A stretch of DNA of 64,000 nucleotides, taken from the NCBI RefSeq assembly GCF_001280015.1, contig NZ_LGDV01000251.1:124001-188000 (forward strand). Reading direction: 5' to 3'. Under the pieces are notes generated by a model, which saw only the letters and a list, made by a program, of their open reading frames with translations, had not been told where the DNA came from and did not search any database. Each line of letters opens with the position of its first letter. Position 1 is the stretch's first letter. Source of the DNA: Streptomyces sp. MMG1121 (lineage in GTDB: Bacteria > Actinomycetota > Actinomycetes > Streptomycetales > Streptomycetaceae). Shown in pieces: positions 43,600 through 52,652 of this stretch. A program made the translations under genes and the position numbers.

Positions 43600-43767
43600 C
43601 TACGACTGGGTGACGACCATGGCGAGTGTCAGCAGGCCCAGCACCACCCAGCCGAACCACAGCCAGCCGTTGCTGCCGAGTGCGACCGTGTAGGCGGTCA
43701 CGACGACGAGTCCGCCGACCGTGAGAGCCCCCATCGCCTTGGTGGAACCGTTCGTGGAACCGGGCAT
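43600..43767 (-). CDS. small hypothetical membrane protein
   Basis: A 55-residue protein with a strong GAGGAGG ribosome-binding site before ATG 43767. The sequence is a short polar start (PGSTNGSTKAMG), then two hydrophobic segments (ALTVGGLVVVTAYTVALG and WLWFGWVVLGLLTLAMVV). It lies between the Lrp gene and ctaG on the same strand. The reading frame, codon bias and start signal support a real gene. Function unknown. Confidence 0.8.
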   Translation of the reverse strand: MPGSTNGSTKAMGALTVGGLVVVTAYTVALGSNGWLWFGWVVLGLLTLAMVVTQS

Positions 43768-43837
43768 CGCGACACCCTCCTCTTGGTCCGTCCATGACCA
43801 TGGTGCCCCGAATCCCGCCCGGAGGGGACAGCTCCGG

Positions 43838-44788
43838 CTAGCTCTCCCGTGCGTTCAGCGAAGCCAGGTAGGCGTTGTACGCCTCCAGCTCCCTGTCGCC
43901 GTCCCGGTCCGCGGCCCGGTCCTTGCGCTTGGCCTGGCGCTGCTCGGAGCGGTACCACTGGAACAGCAGGGCGATCAGCACCAGCACGGACGGGATCTCG
44001 CTGAACGCCCAGGCGATGCCGCCGGCCGCGTTCTGGTCGGACAGCGCGTCGATGCCGAGCGAGGCCGACGGGTTCTTGAACGTGCCCACCATCGGCTCCG
44101 ACGCCATCATCAGCGCGATGCCGAAGAACGCGTGGAACGGCATCCCCGCGAACAGCTCCAGCATCCGCATCAGATACCCCGGCCGGTGCGGACCCGGGTC
44201 GACGCCGATGATCGGCCAGAAGAACACCACGCCGACCGCGAGGAAGTGCACCATCATCGCGATGTGCCCGGTCCTGGAGCCCATCAGGAAGTCGAAGATC
44301 GGGGTGAAGTACAGCGCGTAGAGGCTCGCGATGAACAGCGGGATGGTGAAGGCCGGGTGCGTGATGATCCGCATGTAGCGGCTGTGCAGCAGTGCCAGCA
44401 GCAGTTCGCGCGGGCCCTTGCGCCCCTTGCCGGCGACCGGCAGCGCGCGCAGTGCCAGCGTGACCGGGGCGCCGAGCAGGATCAGGATGGGCGACAGCAT
44501 GCTGATGATCATGTGCTGCACCATGTGCACGCTGAACATGACCATGCCGTAGTCGTTCAGCTTGGTGCACATCACCAGCGCGATGGTCAGCACACCGACG
44601 ACGTACGACACCGTACGGCCGGCCGGCCACACGTCCCCGCGCCGCCGCAGCCGTACGACACCCCAGCCGTACAGGGCGAGCCCGGCCAGACAGGCCACCA
44701 GGAAGAACGGATCCGTCGACCACTGGAGGCCCCGCCCCAGCGTGAACGGCGGCAGATCCATCATCATGCCGTGCCCGCTGTGATCCAT
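43838..44788 (-). CDS. ctaG: cytochrome c oxidase assembly protein CtaG-like
   Basis: A 316-residue membrane protein from ATG 44788 behind AGGAG. It opens with a His/Met-rich potential copper-binding tail (MDHSGHGMMMDLPPF) and has about seven membrane segments with the caa3_CtaG hallmarks MFSVHMVQHMIISMLSPILI, HPAFTIPLF and VGVVFFWPIIGVDP. The family assists copper delivery to cytochrome oxidase. A charged C-terminus (QRQAKRKDRAADRDGDRELE) follows. No oxidase genes are adjacent. Confidence 0.92.
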   Translation of the reverse strand: MDHSGHGMMMDLPPFTLGRGLQWSTDPFFLVACLAGLALYGWGVVRLRRRGDVWPAGRTVSYVVGVLTIALVMCTKLNDYGMVMFSVHMVQHMIISMLSPILILLGAPVTLALRALPVAGKGRKGPRELLLALLHSRYMRIITHPAFTIPLFIASLYALYFTPIFDFLMGSRTGHIAMMVHFLAVGVVFFWPIIGVDPGPHRPGYLMRMLELFAGMPFHAFFGIALMMASEPMVGTFKNPSASLGIDALSDQNAAGGIAWAFSEIPSVLVLIALLFQWYRSEQRQAKRKDRAADRDGDRELEAYNAYLASLNARES

Positions 44789-44841
44789 CCGGCGGCTCCT
44801 GTTTCGTGGGGGTTGTGCGAGTTGTCCGCCCCCAAGACTAG

Positions 44842-44877
44842 AACCGCCCCCGGTCACGGCCGTGACCGGGGGCGGTT
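44842..44877. terminator. terminator between pfkA and ctaG
   Basis: AACCGCCCCCGGTCACG and CGTGACCGGGGGCGGTT form a 17-bp perfect stem with almost no loop, 23 bp downstream of the pfkA stop on the minus strand. The strongest hairpin in the window. Confidence 0.9.
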
Positions 44878-44899
44878 TGTTCTCGCCTGAACTACCGGA

Positions 44900-45925
44900 C
44901 TAGAGGACGCACTCCGCCTCGTCGTACCGCTGCACCGGAACGGTCTTGAGCGTCTCCACCGCCTCCGCCAGCGGCACCGTCACGATGTCGGTCCCGCGCA
45001 GCGCGGTCATCCGGCCGAACTCGCCCCGGTGCACGGCCTCCACCGCGTGCCAGCCGAAACGCGTGGCGAGCACCCGGTCGTACGCCGTCGGCGTGCCGCC
45101 CCGCTGGACGTGCCCGAGGATGACCGGCCGCGCCTCCTTGCCGAGCCGTCGCTCCAGCTCGACCGACAGCTGCCGGGCGATCCCCGCGAAGCGCTCGTGA
45201 CCGTAGATGTCCTTGCCGCCCTCGTCGAAGTCCATCGTCCCGGGCCTCGGCTTGGCGCCCTCGGCCGCGACCACGATGGCGAACCGCTTGCCCGCTTCGA
45301 ACCGCTCGCCGACCTTCCGGGTCAACTCCTCGATGTCGAAGGGCCGTTCCGGTACGACGACGGCGTGGGCGCCGGCCGCCATGCCGGAGTGCAGCGCGAT
45401 CCAGCCGGTGTGCCGGCCCATGACCTCCACGATCAGCACGCGCTGATGCGACTCGGCGGTGGTCTTCAGCCGGTCGAGGGCCTCGGTGGCCACGGTGACG
45501 GCCGTGTCGAAGCCGAAGGTGACATCCGTGACGGCGATGTCGTTGTCGATGGTCTTGGGCACGCCCACGATCGGCAGGCCGCCCGCCGACAGCAGCTGGG
45601 CCGCCTTCAGCGTGCCCTCACCGCCGATCGGGATGATCGCGTCCAGACCGAGTTCCGCGACATGGCCCCTGGCCCGCTCCACACCGTCGCGCAGATGCTC
45701 CGGGCGGACCCGGGAAGAGCCGAGGATGGTGCCGCCGCGCGCCAGGATGCCGCCCACGGCATCGAGGTCGAGCTTGACGTAGTCGCACTCCAGGAGGCCT
45801 TTCCAGCCGTCCCGGAAACCGATGACCTCGTCGCCGTGGTCGACGACGGCACGGTGCACGACGGACCGGATGACGGCGTTCAGGCCGGGGCAGTCGCCGC
45901 CGGACGTGAGGACACCAATGCGCAT
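44900..45925 (-). CDS. pfkA: 6-phosphofructokinase
   Basis: A 341-residue glycolytic enzyme phosphorylating fructose 6-phosphate. GVLTSGGDCPGLNAVIR, IIPIGGEGTLKAAQLL, PKTIDNDI, VEVMGRHTGWIAL and LGHVQRGGTPTAYDR are present. The GGEGT motif keeps Gly at the position that decides the phosphoryl donor (PPi-dependent enzymes have Asp), so ATP use is expected. This is the actinobacterial group III type. Single gene with a strong terminator behind it. Confidence 0.97.
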   Translation of the reverse strand: MRIGVLTSGGDCPGLNAVIRSVVHRAVVDHGDEVIGFRDGWKGLLECDYVKLDLDAVGGILARGGTILGSSRVRPEHLRDGVERARGHVAELGLDAIIPIGGEGTLKAAQLLSAGGLPIVGVPKTIDNDIAVTDVTFGFDTAVTVATEALDRLKTTAESHQRVLIVEVMGRHTGWIALHSGMAAGAHAVVVPERPFDIEELTRKVGERFEAGKRFAIVVAAEGAKPRPGTMDFDEGGKDIYGHERFAGIARQLSVELERRLGKEARPVILGHVQRGGTPTAYDRVLATRFGWHAVEAVHRGEFGRMTALRGTDIVTVPLAEAVETLKTVPVQRYDEAECVL

Positions 45926-46127
45926 AGCCCGAAATACCTTCTCAACGTGGGCCGGGTAGACCGGACCACGTCGTCCGGCGGATTCCCGGCCACCCTACCG
46001 GCGTGAGGGGGTGGCTCCGTAGCGGGCGTCCGCCTGCTGGACGCGCCCGCACATGTGAGCGGACGGCCCGTCAGGCGGGCTCGCGACGACCCTGCCGGAC
46101 AGCGCTGAAAGGAGGCTGACGTGACGC

Positions 46128-46856
46128 TTACGCGGGCTGCTGAGCAGCGGCGATGCGCTCGCCCCGGAGAGCCTCGTACCAGCGGTCGTCGATCGGCGGC
46201 AGCGCGTTGACGTCCAGCGCCAGCTTCAGCAGCAGATCGGCGATCAGCGGGTTGCGGGCGAGGACCGGGCCGTGCATGTACGTACCGAAGACGGTTCCGT
46301 TGTACGCGCCCTCCGTGCCGTCCCCGGTGCCGTTGCCCTTGCCGATCTGGACCCGGGCGAACGGGCGGGCGCCGGGACCGACGTGGGTGACGCCCTGGTG
46401 GTTCTCGAAGCCGGTCAGCTGGGGCAGGCCGAGCTGCGGGTCGATGTCGCCGAGCACGTCACCGACGCACCGCTCGCCCTCGCCACGCACCGACACCACG
46501 TCGAGCAGGCCGAGGCCCGGCTCGCGCTGGCCCAGGTCGTTGATGAACTCGTGGCCGAGGATCTGGTAGCCGGCGCAGACGGAGAAGACGATCGCTCCGT
46601 TCTGCACCGCCCGCTGCAGATGGCCGTCCCGGCGCAGCCGCTCGGCGGCGAGCCGCTGCGGACGGTCCTCGCCGCCGCCGATCAGATAGATGTCACCGGA
46701 GGTCGGGATCGGCTGGTCGCTGCGCACGTCGAGACGGGCCACGTCCAGACCGCGCTGCCGGGCCCGGCGCTCCACGACGAGCGCGTTGCCCTGGTCGCCG
46801 TAGGTGCTCAGCAGGTCCGGGTAGATCCACACCAGCCGCAGTTGGTTGTCGCTCAT
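46128..46856 (-). CDS. gatD: lipid II isoglutaminyl synthase, glutaminase subunit GatD
   Basis: A 242-residue class I glutamine amidotransferase of the CobB/CobQ type. Catalytic Cys94 lies in VFSVCAGYQILG and the His at about 195 in GTYMHGPVLARNP. It supplies ammonia to MurT to amidate the D-glutamate of lipid II. The gene begins 21 bp after murT ends, the standard murT-gatD pair. Confidence 0.96.
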   Translation of the reverse strand: MSDNQLRLVWIYPDLLSTYGDQGNALVVERRARQRGLDVARLDVRSDQPIPTSGDIYLIGGGEDRPQRLAAERLRRDGHLQRAVQNGAIVFSVCAGYQILGHEFINDLGQREPGLGLLDVVSVRGEGERCVGDVLGDIDPQLGLPQLTGFENHQGVTHVGPGARPFARVQIGKGNGTGDGTEGAYNGTVFGTYMHGPVLARNPLIADLLLKLALDVNALPPIDDRWYEALRGERIAAAQQPA

Positions 46857-46877
46857 GAGGTGATCGCCCTTCGAAGA

Positions 46878-48116
46878 TCAGTTGCCGACGCGGCGGCGCA
46901 GGTCCTGGAACGCGGTGTAGTTCGCGATGACCTCGATCCGGCCGGGCGGGCACATCTGCACGGCCTGGTCGAGGTTCTCGCAGACCTGGAAGTGCTGGTT
47001 CGCGACCTCCAGGCGGACGGCGAGGTCCAGCTTCCGGTCGCCGATGACGAAGATCGGGTGACCGGTCAGCCGGGTGTAGTCGACGTCCCACAGCCAGGAG
47101 GTGTCGGTGCCGTCGGCGCCGCGCGCGTTCACGGACAGGATCACCGGGGCGGGCGGCGGGTCGATCAGGGAGAACGTCTCCAGCCAGCCGGCCGGGTTCT
47201 TGGCCAGCAGCAGCCGCAGGTCGCGGTTCTGGAACTGGACGACGTCGTAGCGTCCGGCCACGGCCTGCACCTGGTACATGCGTTCCAGGGCGACCTGCGG
47301 CGGCACCCCGAAGACGGCGGCCACGGCGGCGGAGCTGGCCGCGTTCGCCTTGTTGGCGCGGCCCGGCAGCTGGAGGTGGATCGGCCAGGCGGACCCGTGC
47401 GGGTCCAGCACGTGGTCCCCGGACAGCGCCCAGGTCGGGGTCGGCCGGCGGAAGCCGCACTCGCCGCAGAACCAGTCGTCGCCGGGGCGCTGCATCACGC
47501 CACCGCAGGCCGGGCAGGACCAGGCGTCGTCCTTCCACATCTGCCCGGCCGCGACCCAGATCACATTCGGGGAGGAGGAGGCGGCCCACACCACCAGCGG
47601 GTCGTCGCAGTTGGCGACGACGACGGCCTTGGAGCCGGCGAGGCCCTCGCGCCAGTGCTCGGCGAGCATCCGGGTCTCGGCGGCGCGGTCGAGCTGGTCG
47701 CGGGAGAGGTTCAGCAGGGCGATGCACTTCGGGCTGGTATCCCGGGCCACCCCGGCCAGGTACTTCTCGTCGACCTCGATGACGCCGAACTTCGCCTCCG
47801 AGCCGCCCGCGAGCGCGGAGGTGATGCCGGCCGGCATGTTGGCGCCGAGCGCGTTCGACACGACCGGGCCCGCGGCGCGCAGCGCCTCGGCGATGAGCCG
47901 GGTCGTCGTGGTCTTGCCGTTGGTCGCGGACACCAGGACGACGTCCAGGTTCTGCGCGAGCCGGGCGAGCAGATCGGGGTCGAGTTTCAGCGCGACCCGG
48001 CCGCCGATCACCGACCCGCTGCCGCGTCCCGCGGCTCGGGATGCCGCGGCGACCGCCTTGCCCGCGGTCACGGCCAGCTTGGCCCGCGGCGTGAGCGGGT
48101 CCGAGTTGCCTGCCAT
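46878..48116 (-). CDS. murT: lipid II isoglutaminyl synthase, ligase subunit MurT
   Basis: A 412-residue Mur-ligase-type protein. The ATP-binding P-loop VSATNGKTTTTRLIAE is near residue 65. A four-cysteine zinc ribbon (SCPACGGVMQRPGDDWFCGECGF) interrupts the central domain at about residues 205-227, a hallmark of MurT. The C-terminal DUF1727 region (WLWDVDYTRL) contacts GatD. It activates the alpha-carboxyl of D-Glu in lipid II. Divergent from the peptide deformylase gene. Confidence 0.96.
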   Translation of the reverse strand: MAGNSDPLTPRAKLAVTAGKAVAAASRAAGRGSGSVIGGRVALKLDPDLLARLAQNLDVVLVSATNGKTTTTRLIAEALRAAGPVVSNALGANMPAGITSALAGGSEAKFGVIEVDEKYLAGVARDTSPKCIALLNLSRDQLDRAAETRMLAEHWREGLAGSKAVVVANCDDPLVVWAASSSPNVIWVAAGQMWKDDAWSCPACGGVMQRPGDDWFCGECGFRRPTPTWALSGDHVLDPHGSAWPIHLQLPGRANKANAASSAAVAAVFGVPPQVALERMYQVQAVAGRYDVVQFQNRDLRLLLAKNPAGWLETFSLIDPPPAPVILSVNARGADGTDTSWLWDVDYTRLTGHPIFVIGDRKLDLAVRLEVANQHFQVCENLDQAVQMCPPGRIEVIANYTAFQDLRRRVGN

Positions 48117-48265
48117 CAGTTCTCGATCCTCCTTGCGTACGCGCCGCGCCTGGGGCCATCCGGCAACGTGGTGTGGACCTCAGCCTATCGAGATCCGTTC
48201 GCACACCCGAATCCCGCCCACATCGCGCGACGGGCGTGGGTCCAACGAACCGTACCCTTGCGGCC

Positions 48266-48805
48266 ATGCGACACGGTTCCATTCCGGGCGCCCACGGGCG
48301 AGTCCGGCCTCTCACCCTGCTCGGCGACGCGGCGCTGCGCGAGCAATGCCGGGAAGTCACCGAATTCGGCGCCGAGCTGGCGGCCCTCGTGGAAGACCTG
48401 TTCGCCACGATGTACGCGGCGCAGGGGGTCGGTCTGGCGGCGAATCAGGTGGGGGTGCCGTCGCGGGTGTTCGTCTACGACTGCCCGGACGACGATGACG
48501 TACGTCACCTGGGCCACATCGTGAACCCCCGCCTGGTGGCGGCGGACGGCGTGGTGATACGCGGCCCCGAGGGCTGTCTGTCCCTGCCGGGGCTGGAGGC
48601 CGGGACGGAGCGCTACGACCACGCGGTGGTCGAGGGATTCACGGCGGCGGGGGAGCCGGTCACCGTGCACGGCACGGGCTTCTTCGCGCGGTGCCTGCAG
48701 CACGAGTGCGACCACGTGGAGGGGCGTGTGTACGCGGATCATCTCACGGGGTGGCGCAAGCACCGGCTGGCGAGACAGATCTCCCGGGCTCCCTGGAGCC
48801 GGTGA
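48266..48805 (+). CDS. def: peptide deformylase
   Basis: A 179-residue iron/zinc enzyme removing the formyl group from nascent proteins. Motif 1 GVGLAANQVG, motif 2 EGCLSLPG with Cys104, and motif 3 HECDH with His146, Glu147 and His150 are complete. ATG 48266 is the start. The N-terminal extension is short. A second deformylase elsewhere in the genome is usual in Streptomyces. Confidence 0.95.
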   Translation: MRHGSIPGAHGRVRPLTLLGDAALREQCREVTEFGAELAALVEDLFATMYAAQGVGLAANQVGVPSRVFVYDCPDDDDVRHLGHIVNPRLVAADGVVIRGPEGCLSLPGLEAGTERYDHAVVEGFTAAGEPVTVHGTGFFARCLQHECDHVEGRVYADHLTGWRKHRLARQISRAPWSR

Positions 48806-48806
48806 G

Positions 48807-49451
48807 TCAGAAGCCGGGGCCGCCGATCCTGTCCCCCGCCGCGGCGAGCCGACCCCACAGCAGGTCCGCGAGGGAGCGCACCAACTCGGCCCGGGAACAA
48901 GGGCGTTCGCCGAGCCACCAGTCACCGGCCGCATGCATCATGCCGACGATCCCGTGCCCCCACACCCGTGCGAGCTGCTGGCTGTCCGGCCCGAGATCCA
49001 CCCGCTCCTCGATGACCTGGGCCAGCTCCTCGCCCATCCGGCGCAGCAGCGGAGCGCTGTGCTTGCCGACGTCGAACCCGTGGTCGCCGCCCGCGCTGCC
49101 CTCCGACGGATGCATCAGGAAGCGGTACACCTGGGGGCGCGCCTCGATCGCGGCGAGGTACGTGTCCAGCGTGGACTCGACCCGCTCGCGCCGGTCCGCG
49201 GGAGCGTCCAGCGCCGCCCGCAGCGAAGCGAGCAGCGCGTCGGTGTGCCGCTTGGCGAGCGCCGCGTACAGTCCGCCCTTGTCGCCGAAGTGGCGGTACA
49301 GGATCGGCTTCGTGATCCCGGCCTCGGCCGCGATCGCGTTCATCGACGCCTGTGGGCCGTCCCGGAGCACCACCCGGTCGGCGGCCTCCAGCAGCTCGCG
49401 CCGTCGGCGGTCGGCGGACCTCTGCTGCTCGGTCCGCTGTGTGGTGTCCAT
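48807..49451 (-). CDS. TetR-family regulator
   Basis: A 214-residue regulator. The DNA-binding domain is MNAIAAEAGITKPILYRHFGDKGGLYAAL (about residues 36-64). The C-terminal ligand domain (about 80-200) contains WWLGERPCSRAELVRSLADLLW. It is divergent from an acyl-CoA dehydrogenase gene, and two overlapping palindromes lie in the gap, so repression of that gene with release by an acyl-CoA or similar ligand is likely. Confidence 0.93.
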   Translation of the reverse strand: MDTTQRTEQQRSADRRRRELLEAADRVVLRDGPQASMNAIAAEAGITKPILYRHFGDKGGLYAALAKRHTDALLASLRAALDAPADRRERVESTLDTYLAAIEARPQVYRFLMHPSEGSAGGDHGFDVGKHSAPLLRRMGEELAQVIEERVDLGPDSQQLARVWGHGIVGMMHAAGDWWLGERPCSRAELVRSLADLLWGRLAAAGDRIGGPGF

Positions 49452-49565
49452 GTGCTCTCCCCACCCGTGCTGATTCGGTGACGCCTGCGCAAACTAACAC
49501 TGACCGTGCCTCTGACATCGAACGGGATGCCGAGGAGTCGTCGGCGGTTGACTTTTCCTACCCGT

Positions 49566-49595
49566 CGGTAACAGACTCAGGTTACCGCTAGTAAC
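49566..49595. promoter_or_regulatory. overlapping palindromes in the TetR/acyl-CoA dehydrogenase gap
   Basis: CGGTAAC-N8-GTTACCG (49566-49587) and GTTAC-CGCTA-GTAAC (49581-49595) share the GTTAC half. They lie 27-56 bp upstream of the dehydrogenase ATG. Perfect arms of this type are the normal target of TetR-type repressors of fatty-acid or branched-chain catabolism. Confidence 0.75.
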
Positions 49596-49621
49596 ATCGC
49601 ATCACCGCCGCTGGAGGGGAC

Positions 49622-50851
49622 ATGGCCGAGTTCACCATGGAGCTGAACGACGAACAGAAGGAAGTCCGGGACTGGCTCCATGGCTTCGCCGCCGACGTGA
49701 TCCGCCCCGCGGCCGCCGAGTGGGACGAGCGCGAGGAGACTCCCTGGCCGATCATCCAGGAGGCCGCGAAGGTAGGCATCTACTCCCTCGACTTCTACGC
49801 ACAGCAGTACTTCGACCCCACCGGGCTCGGTATCCCGATGGCGATGGAGGAGCTGTTCTGGGGCGACGCGGGCATCGCCCTGTCCATTGTGGGCACCGGT
49901 CTCGCCGCCGTGGGCGTTCTCGCCAACGGGACCGAGGAACAGATCGGCACCTGGATCCCGCAGATGTACGGCGACCAGAACGATGTCAAGGTCGCCGCGT
50001 TCTGCTCCTCCGAGCCCGACGCAGGCTCCGACGTGGCTTCCATGCGCACGCGTGCCGTGTACGACGAGGCGAAGGACGAGTGGGTGATCAACGGCACGAA
50101 GACCTGGGCGACCAACGGCGGCATAGCCAACGTCCACGTCGTCGTCGCCAGCGTCGACCCCGAGCTGGGCTCCAAGGGCCACGCCTCCTTCATCGTCCCG
50201 CCGGGCACGCCGGGTCTCGGGCAGGGCCAGAAGTTCAAGAAGCACGGCATCCGCGCCTCGCACACCGCCGAGGTCGTCCTCGACAACGTCCGCGTCCCGG
50301 GTTCCTGCCTGCTCGGCGGCAAGGAGAAGCTGGACGAGCGGCTCGCCCGGGCCCGTGAGCGCGCGAAGGCCGCCGGAGGCGAGCGGGTGAAGAACGCGGC
50401 GATGGCGACCTTCGAGGCTTCGCGGCCGGCCGTCGGTGCGATGGCGGTGGGCACCGCCCGGGCCGCCTACGAGGTCGCCCTCGACTACGCCAGGACCCGC
50501 GAGCAGTTCGGGCGGCCGATCATCGACAACCAGGGCGTGGCCTTCCAGCTCGCGGACATGCGGACCCAGATCGATGCCGCCCGGCTGCTCGTGTGGCGGG
50601 CGTCGTGGATGGGGATCAACGGGAAGCCGTTCACCGCGGCCGAGGGGTCGATGTCGAAGCTGTTCGCCAGTGAGACGGCGAAGAAGGTGACCGCGCAGGC
50701 GATTCAGATCCTGGGCGGCAACGGCTACACCCGTGAGTACCCGGTCGAGCGGATGCACCGGGACAGCGCGATCTACACGATCTTCGAGGGGACGAGCGAG
50801 ATCCAGCGGCTCGTCATCGCCCGCACCTTGTCGGGGATGCCGATTCGCTAG
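49622..50851 (+). CDS. acyl-CoA dehydrogenase
   Basis: A 409-residue flavoenzyme. The FAD/substrate motif AAFCSSEPDAGSDVASM, FIVPPGTPGLGQGQKFKKHGIRASHT and the terminal QILGGNGYTREYPVERMHRDS are present. The catalytic base is the Glu of YTIFEGTSEIQR. It dehydrogenates an acyl-CoA at the alpha-beta position and passes electrons to ETF; chain specificity is not clear. It has a normal length and is alone, controlled probably by the divergent TetR protein. Confidence 0.96.
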   Translation: MAEFTMELNDEQKEVRDWLHGFAADVIRPAAAEWDEREETPWPIIQEAAKVGIYSLDFYAQQYFDPTGLGIPMAMEELFWGDAGIALSIVGTGLAAVGVLANGTEEQIGTWIPQMYGDQNDVKVAAFCSSEPDAGSDVASMRTRAVYDEAKDEWVINGTKTWATNGGIANVHVVVASVDPELGSKGHASFIVPPGTPGLGQGQKFKKHGIRASHTAEVVLDNVRVPGSCLLGGKEKLDERLARARERAKAAGGERVKNAAMATFEASRPAVGAMAVGTARAAYEVALDYARTREQFGRPIIDNQGVAFQLADMRTQIDAARLLVWRASWMGINGKPFTAAEGSMSKLFASETAKKVTAQAIQILGGNGYTREYPVERMHRDSAIYTIFEGTSEIQRLVIARTLSGMPIR

Positions 50852-50858
50852 CGCCGTG

Positions 50859-50886
50859 GGGGTGCGGGTACGCAGTCCCGCGCCCC
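50859..50886. terminator. bidirectional terminator between convergent genes
   Basis: GGGGTGCGGG, an 8-base loop, CCCGCGCCCC pair with one G-U wobble, followed by TTTG. The sequence reverse-complements to the same dispersed Streptomyces element seen after the ATPase gene at 25309 (GGGGCGCGGGACTGCG). Confidence 0.75.
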
Positions 50887-50901
50887 TTTGGGCCGCAACG
50901 C

Positions 50902-51423
50902 TCACCCGTGCTTCAAAGGCGTGAGTTGCTCGATGTCGTACTTGGCCCGTAGTGCTTCGATCGCCTCCTGGTCCGGCGGGCCCCCGGTCCCCAGGATCTC
51001 CAGCAGCTCCTCGAAGTAACGCTCGTGGTCCGGCGGGGGACTCGCCTGGAAGAACATCTTCGCCGGGGTGTCCGTCGGGTTCGCGAACGCGTGCGGGCAG
51101 CCGGGGGGTACGACGATCACCGTGCCCGGGGTCGCCCGTACCACTCTGCTGCCCGAACTCGACTCCCACTTCTTCCAGTTGTCGGGCGTGCGGATGCGGG
51201 GCTCGAAGGCGAGGACGTCGAGTTCGCCCTCCAGGATGTAGAACAGCTCCTCGCTGCGTGTGTGCACGTGCGCACCCACGTCGAAGCCCGGCGGGACCTC
51301 CACCTCGAAGGTGGAGGCCATCCGCGAATGCGTGCCGGTGACCTTGAACGTCACGCGCTGGGCCGGCGTCTCGACGAGGCGGCCTTGGCCCGGCGGTACG
51401 TAGAGTCCCTCGGTCTCCGTCAT
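50902..51423 (-). CDS. cupin quinone-forming monooxygenase (MomA-like)
   Basis: A 173-residue single cupin. Motif 1 GAHVHTRSEELFYILEGELDVLAFEP and motif 2 PGTVIVVPPGCPHAFANPTDTPAKMFF carry the His/Glu metal site. Homologues beside rppA oxidise 1,3,6,8-tetrahydroxynaphthalene to flaviolin. The gene is 7 bp after the P450 gene, the last of the rppA-P450-cupin operon. Confidence 0.85.
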   Translation of the reverse strand: MTETEGLYVPPGQGRLVETPAQRVTFKVTGTHSRMASTFEVEVPPGFDVGAHVHTRSEELFYILEGELDVLAFEPRIRTPDNWKKWESSSGSRVVRATPGTVIVVPPGCPHAFANPTDTPAKMFFQASPPPDHERYFEELLEILGTGGPPDQEAIEALRAKYDIEQLTPLKHG

Positions 51424-51430
51424 GGGCCGG

Positions 51431-52645
51431 TCACCAGGTCACCGGTACGGCCTCGGGCCCCCGGATCAGCGCGCCCTTCTTGAAGGGCACCTGCTCCGGC
51501 GGTACGGCCAGCCGCAGGCCCGGGACCCGGTCCAGCAGGGCGTCCACCATGAGTTCCTCCTCCAGCCGGGCCAGCATGTTGCCGGGGCAGAAATGCGGGC
51601 CGAAGCCGAAGGACACATGGGGGTTGGGGCTGCGGGAGAAGTCGACGGTCTCCGGGTCGGGGAAGACGTCCGGGTCGCGGTTGGCGGCCAGGTAGGAGTT
51701 GTACACCGCGTCGCCCGCGCGGATCTTCACGCCCCGGATCTCCACGTCGACCAGGGCGATGCGGGACAGGCCGACCGCGTTGCGGTGCGGGATGTACCGC
51801 AGGAGCTCGTCGATCGCCTTCGGGCGGATCTCCGGCTCCGCGCGCAGCCGGTCCACCAGGTCGGGGCGGGTCAGCAGCAGGTAGAACATCTGCCCGCTGT
51901 TGTTGGTGACCGCCTCGCCGCCGATCTGGAGCAGACCGGCCAGCCCGACGGCCTCCTCCAGCGTCACCTCGCCCCGGCCCACCGCGGCACCGAGCAGCGA
52001 GGTGACGTCCTCGCCCGTGCTGTTCTCGCGCAGCCCGATCAGGTCGGAGAAGTAGGCGGCCATCTCCCGCTTGGCCTTCTCGCTGACCTCCTTGCCGTTC
52101 GAGGAGGACAGGATGAGCTGCGTCCAGGTGTGCATGACGTGCCGGTCGGCGGCCGGGACGCCCATCATTTCGCAGATCACCGCGATCGGGAACGGGCTGA
52201 GGATCTTGGCCGTGAGATCGGCGGGCGGGCCGTCCTGGAGGAGTTCGTCGACCAGCTCGTCCAGCATGACCCGTGCTCTCTCCCGCACCCGTTCCACGCC
52301 CTTGGTGGTGAACGCGGCCGCCACCGAGCGGCGCAGCCGGGTGTGGTCGGGCGGGTCGAGGAAGCCGACCGCGCCCGGGTCCGGGATGAAGTGCGGGGCA
52401 AGCCGGGTGACCGGTTGGTCCATCACGGCCTCGCGGCTGAAACGGGGGTCGTTGGTCACCATGCGCACGTCGTCGTACCGGGTCACCAGCCAGGCCCAGC
52501 CTTCGCCGTTGGGCAGTTGGATGCGGGTGACCGGTCCCTCGCGCATCAGCTCTCTCAGCACCGGGTCGAAGTCCGTCCCGGTCAGGTCGAGCGCCGGCCA
52601 GTGCCGGATCGGGGGCAGGGTCTCGGTGAGCGTCTCTTCCGTCAT
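51431..52645 (-). CDS. cytochrome P450 (CYP158-like)
   Basis: A 404-residue soluble P450. The oxygen-binding I-helix reads LLQIGGEAVTNNSGQMF, where Ala-Val-Thr-Asn replaces the usual A-G-x-D-T, as in CYP158 enzymes. ExxR is in DELLRYIPHR, and the haem ligand Cys is in FGFGPHFCPGNM. The family couples flaviolin molecules to biflaviolin and larger pigment polymers. Located 7 bp after rppA. Confidence 0.92.
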   Translation of the reverse strand: MTEETLTETLPPIRHWPALDLTGTDFDPVLRELMREGPVTRIQLPNGEGWAWLVTRYDDVRMVTNDPRFSREAVMDQPVTRLAPHFIPDPGAVGFLDPPDHTRLRRSVAAAFTTKGVERVRERARVMLDELVDELLQDGPPADLTAKILSPFPIAVICEMMGVPAADRHVMHTWTQLILSSSNGKEVSEKAKREMAAYFSDLIGLRENSTGEDVTSLLGAAVGRGEVTLEEAVGLAGLLQIGGEAVTNNSGQMFYLLLTRPDLVDRLRAEPEIRPKAIDELLRYIPHRNAVGLSRIALVDVEIRGVKIRAGDAVYNSYLAANRDPDVFPDPETVDFSRSPNPHVSFGFGPHFCPGNMLARLEEELMVDALLDRVPGLRLAVPPEQVPFKKGALIRGPEAVPVTW

Positions 52646-52652
52646 GCCGTAC

